Source: an uncultured Duodenibacillus sp.
GTDB lineage: Bacteria > Pseudomonadota > Gammaproteobacteria > Burkholderiales > Burkholderiaceae_F
Reading direction: 5' to 3'
NCBI GenBank assembly: GCA_944388865.1
Contig: CALXKM010000007.1
Location: 1 to 62,608, forward strand
DNA length: 62,608 bases
Shown: in pieces, positions 55,923-62,608 of the stretch
Position numbering within the stretch: position 1 is the stretch's first letter
Layout of the letters: each line of letters starts with the position of its first letter
The notes under the pieces: generated by a model
What the model saw: the letters and a program-made list of their open reading frames with translations, nothing else
What the model was told of the DNA's origin: nothing
Databases searched by the model: none
Made by a program: the position numbers and the translations under genes

Positions 55923-58553
55923 TTAATTCAACTGATTAGACACCTGCAGGTAATCTCGCAGACGTTCCTGAAATTCCGGACTGCGAAGCTTGCGGATGGC
56001 TGCACTTTCAATCTGACGCACGCGCTCTCTGGTAAGCCCCATAGCCTGGCCGACTTCTTCAAGCGTATGGTCATGATTGGTGCCGATGCCGTAGCGCAGA
56101 CGCAAAACCTGAGCCTCTCTTGGCTGCAGCTCGCTAAGACTGCGCTTAATCTCTTCTTCCATAGCGGTTCTAAGGAATCGCTTCTGGGGATCATCGGACT
56201 CATCGCCCTTGACGAAATCCAGACGGGTTGCATCCTCATCGTCGCCAATCGGAGCATCGATGGACTCGACGCCGCGCATGGCCTGAGTCAGCAACTGCAC
56301 CTTAGCAAGCGGAACACCTGACAATTCGCTCAGCTCTGCATCCGTCGGATTGCGGCCGCGCTCCTGCAAAATCTTCTGACGCACACGGCGAATCTTGTTG
56401 TAGGACTCTGTCATGTGCACAGGAATGCGAATCGTATTGCCGTAGTCTGCAACCGCACGCGTCACGGACTGGCGAACCCACCAGGTAGCGTAGGTCGAAA
56501 ACTTGTAGCCGCGGCGGTATTCAAACTTGTCGACAGCCTTCATCAAACCGAGATTGCCTTCCTGAATCAGATCAGTCATGGCAAGGCCACGATTGACGTA
56601 GCCCTTGGCAATCGAGATTACCAAGCGCAGATTTGCCTCGATCATCTTGGCCTTAGCGCTTGCAAGATTGCTCTGCGCAAGCTTCACCTGACGTGCCAGA
56701 TCGCGCTGGTCGGCAACCGACAAAAGCGCATGCTGTTCAGCCTCATGCAACTCATTTTGCAAATGGTCAAGAAGCGCACGATTGTCCGCAATGCGCTGGC
56801 TGTAAGGCTTATTTTCAGCAACGAGCTCATTGAGCCATGCGCCATCGGTCAAACGATAATTGACCTGCGACAAGAACAGATCGAGCGGCACGCCGCAGCG
56901 CTCCACCATCAGCGAGCGCAGACGACGAATCGTATCGTTGACGCCATCCATGTGCTTGCCGATGTGTTCGGCCAACTGCGTGACGCACTTGACGGCGAAA
57001 CGGGCAGGAGCAAGCTCCTTGGCGATCATCTCCCGAGCAGCCTTGTACTCCTCCTGACGCTTGGCCTTCCCAAATGTATCGCGGATGATGTCAAGGTACA
57101 TGCCGCAGTCTTCAAAAAGCTTCAAAGCTCGCTGCTTCATTTCCTGCAGCTGCTCGGTCGTCATGGCTGCCGCGCCGATGTCGGTTGCAACCTCGTCGCT
57201 GCTGATGTCGTCGTCTTCGCCCATGTCGGCCAAGGCTTGGGAGTCCGTAAAGCCGTCAATCACCTGATCAATGGCCGCGTCGTCATTTTTGAGTACTTCG
57301 GCCATCTTGATGAGCTCTTCGACAGCCATCGGATGCTGAATGATGGCCGACAGGAGCTTGGCCGTGTACTGTTCAATCGATTTGGCAACCTCGATTTCCC
57401 CTGCACGGGTAAGAAGCTTGTGGGAACCAACGCCGCGCAAATAGGCGCGAAGCGGATCCTTCGAAAGTCCCACGCTTTCTTCGGGCGTAAGCATCGCAAC
57501 GGCATCTTCTTCGCTGATGTCGTCATCGTCGCTCACCGCCTCATTCATGATGATGTCGTCTTCACTCGGAGGCGTTTCGAAGACCTGAATGCCCAAACGA
57601 TGAAGCTGCTCGGTAATTTCAGAGAGAGCCTCTTCATTTCGGATGGCGTTGTCGGGCAAGTGGTCATTGATTTCGGAAACCGTCACCCAACCACGCTGAC
57701 GTCCAAGACGAACAAGCGAGCTATATCCATTGGTCGGAGCCTGGTTCTCTTCATCTTCGCCAGATGCCGACTCTCCCGAATCCGTCATGGACTCAAAACG
57801 ATCAATGTCTTCCAGGTCGGCCAAGTCCTCGCCATCGGCATCATCCGGATCAAGATCCAAATCAATGACTTCGCCCTCTTCTTCGTCAATCAAAGCCTTG
57901 GCTTTGCGGCCAGGCTTTTTCTTTTCCTTAGCGGGCTTGGCTTCTGCCTTCTTGCGCGTCACGCTCTTTTTAGCCTTGGGCTCTGTTTTTGCAGCTTCCG
58001 CCGTCTCAGCCGCAGAGACCTCGGAGGAATCCTTGGCTTGATCCTCTGACTTTTTTGGTGCGGCAGTCTTTTTTGTCTTTTTTGTTGGCTTAGTCTGTGC
58101 CGCTGCCTTCTCATCTGCAGTCTGCTCAGCCGCTAAAGACTCCGTCTTTGCCGTTGCCTTTGCTGTTCGCGAAGTCTTGGCTGCCGGTTTTTTCTCTTCC
58201 GTCACAGCCTGTTGAGGTTCGGCCTTTTGCGTCTTTGCTTTGGCCGCAGCGGTCTTGGTCGTGCGAGAAGTTGTCTTTTTTGCCGGCTCGACTTCCTCAT
58301 CGGACTTCACGGGTTCCTTCACCACAGTCTTTTTAGAGGTGCGGGAACTCTTGGCTGCAGTCTTGGCTGCTTGAGCTTCCGAGCCCTGAGTACTCTTACG
58401 CGAGGACTTCTTGGCAGTCGTCTTCTTGGAAGCCGCCGTGTCCTCAACTACGGTCACGTCGCCGGCCACGAGACCCGTATCGTTCTCACGGAGCCACTGA
58501 CCTGCGGCGTCGTTTTCATCCTCAAAATCAGCCTTCGTCGTTTTTTTAGCCAT
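55923..58553 (-). CDS. rpoD: RNA polymerase primary sigma factor RpoD
   Basis: The housekeeping sigma-70 of 876 residues. Conserved regions are in order: region 1.2 ([18 protein letters not shown]), the non-conserved insert, region 2 ([19 protein letters not shown]), region 3, region 4.1 and the 4.2 helix-turn-helix ([18 protein letters not shown]). The first about 225 residues are an unusual Lys/Ala/Thr-rich tract of histone-H1-like composition, followed by an acidic stretch ([14 protein letters not shown]). It is the last gene of the macromolecular-synthesis operon. Confidence 0.96.
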   Translation of the reverse strand: MAKKTTKADFEDENDAAGQWLRENDTGLVAGDVTVVEDTAASKKTTAKKSSRKSTQGSEAQAAKTAAKSSRTSKKTVVKEPVKSDEEVEPAKKTTSRTTKTAAAKAKTQKAEPQQAVTEEKKPAAKTSRTAKATAKTESLAAEQTADEKAAAQTKPTKKTKKTAAPKKSEDQAKDSSEVSAAETAEAAKTEPKAKKSVTRKKAEAKPAKEKKKPGRKAKALIDEEEGEVIDLDLDPDDADGEDLADLEDIDRFESMTDSGESASGEDEENQAPTNGYSSLVRLGRQRGWVTVSEINDHLPDNAIRNEEALSEITEQLHRLGIQVFETPPSEDDIIMNEAVSDDDDISEEDAVAMLTPEESVGLSKDPLRAYLRGVGSHKLLTRAGEIEVAKSIEQYTAKLLSAIIQHPMAVEELIKMAEVLKNDDAAIDQVIDGFTDSQALADMGEDDDISSDEVATDIGAAAMTTEQLQEMKQRALKLFEDCGMYLDIIRDTFGKAKRQEEYKAAREMIAKELAPARFAVKCVTQLAEHIGKHMDGVNDTIRRLRSLMVERCGVPLDLFLSQVNYRLTDGAWLNELVAENKPYSQRIADNRALLDHLQNELHEAEQHALLSVADQRDLARQVKLAQSNLASAKAKMIEANLRLVISIAKGYVNRGLAMTDLIQEGNLGLMKAVDKFEYRRGYKFSTYATWWVRQSVTRAVADYGNTIRIPVHMTESYNKIRRVRQKILQERGRNPTDAELSELSGVPLAKVQLLTQAMRGVESIDAPIGDDEDATRLDFVKGDESDDPQKRFLRTAMEEEIKRSLSELQPREAQVLRLRYGIGTNHDHTLEEVGQAMGLTRERVRQIESAAIRKLRSPEFQERLRDYLQVSNQLN

Positions 58554-59172
58554 TGTTTATGCTGCTTATCGTTTATGTTTTTCCATGCAGGCAAAGCAGG
58601 TCGGGAAACCAGAAAACATTTCCCAAGTCAGCTCTCTCTTTTGTTTCTTGACAAATTCTTTTCCCGTGCACGGAAGTCATTCGAAATGCCTGAGCACGCC
58701 CAAACGTCCTCGAAAACCGTCCGCTGCGAACTTGTCAAGGAAAAATGAAATCAACCGACTCTGAAAACTTCAGCCCTATGCTGCACCACTTCAACCACGG
58801 CTCAATACCAAGCCGCGTCCTGCCGGATGCACTATTGCAATATGATCCTGCAAACAACACAAAAGCCCCATTCAAGATGAACAGGGTCAATGCGTTCCCG
58901 CAGAACGCCGTGCGCAATCGGCTGGCTAAAGAGCTTATCTGACGTGCCCTCAGTCCCTGCGTATATTCAGGACTCGCGGCACAAATTGATTTATGTTCGC
59001 GCACGAAGATTCCGCCATCCCTCGCCTCCGACATTCGCGTCTCCTGGGCGTGTTCACTTCATCCGGCATATGAACACGGGAAAACGGATTTTTGATTTTA
59101 TTCTTTCAGTCCTCTTTTTTCAAGACGTTTTTCCTAAAAACGCCGCAGGCAGAAATGATCCCGCAGACGGCT
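58554..59172 (-). other. dnaG-rpoD intergenic region
   Basis: About 620 bp without a supported gene. Notable is a stem GTGCC(CTC)AGTCC pairing with GGACT(CGC)GGCAC at 58945-58983, with a 13-nt loop. A 65-codon plus-strand frame at 58745-58942 has an AAGGA but no family features, and a 99-codon minus-strand frame at 58735-59034 looks like a shadow. The length suggests an rpoD-specific promoter here, but I found no well-spaced -35/-10 pair. Confidence 0.55.
59136..59171 (-). terminator. Candidate weak terminator after dnaG
   Basis: On the minus strand GCCG and CGGC arms with imperfect inner pairing are followed by TTTTT, directly after the dnaG stop codon. The stem is short, so it may only partly block readthrough into rpoD. 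Confidence 0.4.
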
Positions 59173-61071
59173 TTATGCCTCGGTCTGCGCAAGCTGTGCA
59201 TGTTGACGGGCCGACTCTTCAATGCGCTCGCGAAGCTCCTTTTGCAGCTTGCTTAAACGCGACACTTTCTCGATATCGGGACGAGCAACGTTGACGGCAT
59301 CTGTCAACATTTGCGTGATGCGCTTTAGCTCAAGCCTATCAAAAGCAATTTCTAGCTCCTGCTTGGCTGCCTCTTCGGGCGTTTGAATGACCAGTTCCTG
59401 AGCAAGAAGATCACTGTAGTGCGCGTAGTGCTCGCTTTGAACAAGGCTCTCCAAAAGCATCTGCGACTGCGTCAGCACGGTTTCAGATTTCACAACTGCG
59501 CGCCACACTTCAAGAATTTCTCGCGAGACTTCATCATCGAGCCCAATGAACTCATCTTCAATCTGAGATGAAAATTCAGCGGCAAGAATTGGATAATTTA
59601 GAAGATTCTGCAAAATACGCTCGCGCATGTCCGAAGCCTCAATCGGATCAATGCGTACGCGCGCCCGAGCTGGGCCATTAGGACTATTTCCAAAGCGAGA
59701 ATAAGGCCGTCGAAAGCCTGCTGCCCCAACCTCGGCCGAATATCGGCTGACAGCCCCTGAATTTTGGTGCGGCGCAGGAATTCTGTGCGCAATGCCGAAA
59801 GCCCGGTGAAGCTCATCGGGGTTCATGCGGGCATGCATGGCAAGCTCAGCCACAAGCTGATCGCGCAACAATGGAGCCGCATTCATCGCAACCACCAAAG
59901 GTCTGCTTTCCGATAAAAATCTACTTCGACCTTCAGCGGTATAAAGATCTTTTCCCTCAGTCACGGTCTTGACGAAGTACTGCGTGAGCGTGAGACTTTT
60001 TTCTAGCTCTTCTTCAAAGGCCTGTGCGCCTTTTTCCTTGATGAGACTATCCGGATCATGCTCTTTGGGCAAAACCACGAAACGAATTTCATGTTCGTCG
60101 CCCACTGCCGGAAGCGAAGCCTCCATAGCGCGGCGCAAAGCATGCTGCCCGGCTTCATCTCCATCAAAGCAAAAATAAATTTTTTGCACTAGCCTCAGCA
60201 GCTTTCTGACATGATCGGCCGTCACAGCCGTTCCCAGCGCCGCGCATGCTTCCTTGAAGCCAGCCTGCGAAAGCTGGATCACGTCCATATAGCCTTCGCA
60301 AACGATAGCCCGTCCGCTTTGACGAATGGCATGAGAGGCCTCGTACAGACCGTAGATTTCGCTGCCCTTGCGGTAAATGGCAGTCTCAGGGCTGTTGAGA
60401 TACTTCGGGTGCTCGTCGCCGTTTAATGTTCTGGCTCCAAAAGCAATAACCTGTCCGCGAGGATTGCGGATAGGAAACATAAGGCGACCGCGGAAACGAT
60501 CGTAACGACGACCATTCTCGTTTTTAATGACCAACCCGCAGCCCTGATCTTCAAGCTCTGGACTTTCATAGAGCTTTCCGAAGATATCCTGCAGTCCTTG
60601 CCATGCATCGGGCGAATAACCAAGACCGTACAGGGCTGCAGTTTCGCCCGAGATTGCTCTGCTTTTTAAGTAATCAACAGCACGAGGATTATCCTTGAGG
60701 CACTGCGTGTAGAAAGCCGCCGCTTCCTGCATATAGTCAGTGAGCGTACGGGCTCTGGCTCGCCGTTCACGGCCCCGAGGGTCTTCAGGCACCGTCATGC
60801 CAACAGACTCAGCAAGACGTCTGACGGCATCCACATAGCTCAATCCCTCATACTTCATTACGAACGTAATGGCGCTGCCGGCGGCGCCGCAACCGAAGCA
60901 CTTGTAAAACTGCTTCTGCGGACTTACCGAAAAAGAAGGCGTTTTTTCCCTGTGAAAGGGACAGCAGGCCATGTAGTTCTTGCCGGTTCTCTTAAGCGGC
61001 ACCACCTTGTTGATGACCTCAACAATGTCGATGCGGCTCAAAAGCTCCTGTATGAAGCTCTCTGGGATCAT
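59173..61071 (-). CDS. dnaG: DNA primase
   Basis: DnaG makes RNA primers for replication. The 632-residue protein has the N-terminal CHC2 zinc site (C37, H40, C58, C61), the TOPRIM core (IVCEGYMDVIQL and YFCFDGDEAG) and a C-terminal helical helicase-binding domain. Length is typical. It sits between yqeY and rpoD in the rpsU-yqeY-dnaG-rpoD order. Confidence 0.97.
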   Translation of the reverse strand: MIPESFIQELLSRIDIVEVINKVVPLKRTGKNYMACCPFHREKTPSFSVSPQKQFYKCFGCGAAGSAITFVMKYEGLSYVDAVRRLAESVGMTVPEDPRGRERRARARTLTDYMQEAAAFYTQCLKDNPRAVDYLKSRAISGETAALYGLGYSPDAWQGLQDIFGKLYESPELEDQGCGLVIKNENGRRYDRFRGRLMFPIRNPRGQVIAFGARTLNGDEHPKYLNSPETAIYRKGSEIYGLYEASHAIRQSGRAIVCEGYMDVIQLSQAGFKEACAALGTAVTADHVRKLLRLVQKIYFCFDGDEAGQHALRRAMEASLPAVGDEHEIRFVVLPKEHDPDSLIKEKGAQAFEEELEKSLTLTQYFVKTVTEGKDLYTAEGRSRFLSESRPLVVAMNAAPLLRDQLVAELAMHARMNPDELHRAFGIAHRIPAPHQNSGAVSRYSAEVGAAGFRRPYSRFGNSPNGPARARVRIDPIEASDMRERILQNLLNYPILAAEFSSQIEDEFIGLDDEVSREILEVWRAVVKSETVLTQSQMLLESLVQSEHYAHYSDLLAQELVIQTPEEAAKQELEIAFDRLELKRITQMLTDAVNVARPDIEKVSRLSKLQKELRERIEESARQHAQLAQTEA

Positions 61072-61100
61072 GAGCTTGAAAGTCCTCTCTAGCTTTCTGG

Positions 61101-61547
61101 TTAAGCAGAAAGAGCCGCCTTGACAAGAGCTGACACTCGACCCATATCAGCCTTGCCTGCACACTTGCCCTTGACCACGCCCATGACCTTGCCCATTGCC
61201 GCCATGCCGCTTGCGCCGGTCTGTGCGATAGCTTCCTTAACGATGGCTGCAATTTCATCGTCGCTCATCTGTTTGGGCATATAGACTGAGAGCACGTCAA
61301 TTTCAAACTGCTCCTTCTGCGCCAGATCGTCACGGCCGGCATCGCTGTACTGCTTGACGGAATCACGGCGCTGCTTAATGAGCTTGGAGATCACGCCTCC
61401 CACGAGCTCATCCGTGGCCTCAACGCGATCATCAACTTCACGCTGCTTGATCGCAGCCAGAAGCAGACGCAATGCAGAAAGTCGGGGCGCATCGTGCGCC
61501 TTCATAGCCGCTTTCATATCCTGCATGATTTGTGCTTTGATCGTCAT
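61101..61547 (-). CDS. yqeY: GatB/YqeY domain protein
   Basis: A 148-residue protein of the YqeY family, related to the tail domain of amidotransferase subunit GatB and thought to bind tRNA. Recognisable stretches: LSALRLLLAAIKQREVD, then YSDAGRDDLAQKEQFEI and GKVMGVVKGKCAGKADMGRV. GGGAG precedes the ATG at 61547. It lies between rpsU and dnaG, the arrangement found in many bacteria. Confidence 0.94.
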   Translation of the reverse strand: MTIKAQIMQDMKAAMKAHDAPRLSALRLLLAAIKQREVDDRVEATDELVGGVISKLIKQRRDSVKQYSDAGRDDLAQKEQFEIDVLSVYMPKQMSDDEIAAIVKEAIAQTGASGMAAMGKVMGVVKGKCAGKADMGRVSALVKAALSA

Positions 61548-61562
61548 TTTTTTCTCCCAATG

Positions 61563-61598
61563 AAAAAAGCGACCGAACCTCTCAATGAAGTCGGCCGC
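61563..61598 (-). terminator. Terminator between rpsU and yqeY
   Basis: On the minus strand GCGGCCGA and TCGGTCGC (one G-U pair) close on a 14-nt loop, followed by six T. It ends 16 nt before the yqeY ATG, so it probably attenuates rpsU transcripts and keeps S21 in excess of DnaG. Confidence 0.82.
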
Positions 61599-61650
61599 TC
61601 TTCGGCTTATCAAGCTGGCTTTTTTATGAGCCTACCAGAGCTCCCTTATA

Positions 61651-61863
61651 TTAGTAGAGCTTCTTGGGCAGCATCATGCTGCGAAGACGCTTGTAGTGAC
61701 GCTTGATAGCGGCAGCCTTCTTGCGCTTACGTTCAGCAGTCGGCTTCTCATAAAACTCACGAGCACGCAACTCGGTGAGCAGGCCGGACTTTTCGATAGT
61801 GCGCTTGAAGCGACGCAGCGCAACTTCAAACGGTTCGTTTTCCTTAACGCGAATGGTGGGCAT
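61651..61863 (-). CDS. rpsU: 30S ribosomal protein S21
   Basis: S21 aids translation initiation on the small subunit. The 70-residue, highly basic protein begins [21 protein letters not shown], the family start, and ends in a KR-rich helix. I start at 61863; TTAGG lies upstream. First gene of the rpsU-yqeY-dnaG-rpoD operon; a terminator follows. Confidence 0.97.
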   Translation of the reverse strand: MPTIRVKENEPFEVALRRFKRTIEKSGLLTELRAREFYEKPTAERKRKKAAAIKRHYKRLRSMMLPKKLY

Positions 61864-62608
61864 TGATAAGCACCTAATCCTAAATGGTGAAATGGTTAAT
61901 GGCGTCGAGTCGTGCTTCCCTACCCTAAGGGCGCAGTCATTCCCAACGCAGAAAAATTTTGCGAAACCGCATTTTTGCACAAATTGAAACTAAAGTAAAC
62001 CCCAAAAAACGAAATTTTTCAGCGCTCTAGCCTGCCTTGGCGCTCAATCTGTACCAAAGGCCCGGAGGCAAGGGAAAGTCTGAAAATTCGGCTGCCAGCC
62101 GTTTTTCCATGAAGACGCAAGTCCACCCAGGAAAATCTGCCGATGTTTGTAGGCGGACTATCGACTCACAAAGTTTTAGTTCGAGTTTGGCTTTACTCCG
62201 GCAGATTCGTTGTTGCCGGAGCAAGCACCTACGCGCAAAGCACTGGAATTCGAGAAGAACTCACAAAAAATATTAGAGAATTTTTTCTACTAAAAATGAA
62301 CATGTCGTAGAACTTAGCTATTGCGATTAACAAATCTGATAGGCCATAGAAGGAGCTAACTTCTGTCCGGGTCGACCCAGTGACATCACAATGCCGCCGA
62401 TAGTTATGTACTTGTTCGACGCGAAAGACATTTCTCCAGCAGATCGCTTAACGGAGCCAAGGATCCGTTCATGCTTTCGATCACTGCTGTCCAAATTGAA
62501 AATGTGCATTTCCTCGCGAGGTAAAGGCGTTTCTTTTCAAATCAAGGACTTGCAATTTTGGGCCGAAAAGTAGCCTCCAGCTGCCTTTTATAGAGCCAAT
62601 TTTTCTTG
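61864..62608. other. Region upstream of rpsU without an intact gene
   Basis: About 745 bp with no gene I can support as intact. It must contain the rpsU operon promoter, but no clear consensus was found. A 55-codon plus-strand frame (62143-62310) and other short frames have no recognisable features. A minus-strand frame at 62327-62509 is listed separately as a possible gene remnant. Confidence 0.55.
62327..62509 (-). pseudogene. Possible remnant of a DUF3800-type gene
   Basis: A 60-codon minus-strand frame opening MHIFNLDSSD and, about 30 residues later, KYITIGGIVMS. This resembles the start of DUF3800 proteins, which typically begin with a hydrophobic strand ending LDESGD and soon have a VLGGI-like strand. 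The frame stops right after, and no continuation of the roughly 250-residue family is seen downstream. GAGG is present but too close to the ATG. The call is weak and needs an alignment. Confidence 0.25.

Noticed and set aside
56415-58049. 544-codon open frame on the plus strand
   Set aside because: It lies entirely antisense to rpoD, whose domains are unmistakable. The antisense frame has no family features and reflects codon bias.
58745-58942. 65-residue plus-strand small protein
   Set aside because: It has an AAGGA before the ATG but no promoter, no family match, no membrane or signal features, and runs against the operon direction.

Overview
The window looks like a chromosomal segment of a Gram-negative betaproteobacterium, most likely in or near the Sutterellaceae (order Burkholderiales). 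That placement is inferred from gene content, not from an alignment. The pointers are: the order smc / zipA-like / ligA; bamC behind dapA; a sigma-70 factor with a very long Lys/Ala-rich N-terminus; and a Tat-exported flavoprotein with a separate tetraheme cytochrome and TtrS/TtrR-like regulators, a layout I associate with gut Sutterella-type anaerobes. No rRNA, tRNA, IS element, CRISPR array or intact prophage gene was seen.

Layout. 1-5.8 kb: radA, the lysophospholipid transporter lplT, a PHP-domain phosphatase/exonuclease, a gamma carbonic anhydrase homologue and the redox chaperone hslO. 5.8-8.2 kb: rpsP-rimM-trmD-rplS on the minus strand, with a strong terminator hairpin between rpsP and rimM. 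8.4-15.5 kb: smc, a ZipA-like protein and ligA. 16.1-22.8 kb: queF, the succinylase-branch lysine/DAP genes dapC-dapD-dapE, prmB and an ABC-F ATPase. 22.9-27.6 kb: a respiratory-type module of Tat flavoprotein, tetraheme cytochrome, response regulator and sensor kinase. 27.7-38.8 kb, minus strand: cstA, an FAA hydrolase-family gene, pssA, psd, a SlyD-like FKBP, a DUF805 protein, bamC-dapA-accD, an SDR and a Cys-rich Dps-like protein whose promoter carries two OxyR-like palindromes. 38.9-40.7 kb: a Dus-family gene and a NarL-type regulator, converging on a hybrid histidine kinase.

40.8-52.9 kb is a long run of minus-strand genes: YbaL-type K+/H+ antiporter, NfeD, SPFH protein (QmcA), four tandem paralogous genes of unknown function, an MFS transporter, an Fe-alcohol dehydrogenase, tadA with a long N-terminal extension, ldcA and the hybrid kinase. 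The four-paralogue array behind the SPFH/NfeD pair is the best candidate for an undescribed system. 53.1-55.7 kb holds an autotransporter gene split in two by a frameshift exactly at a run of eight A residues, which is a candidate phase-variation or slippage site. 55.9-61.9 kb is the macromolecular-synthesis operon rpsU-yqeY-dnaG-rpoD. The last 0.75 kb has no intact gene that I recognise, only a possible remnant of a DUF3800-type gene.

Most genes are housekeeping. The accessory interest lies in the flavocytochrome module, the dps control region, the unknown paralogue array and the autotransporter. Several calls rest on start-codon choices made from ribosome-binding sites; these are stated in the entries.
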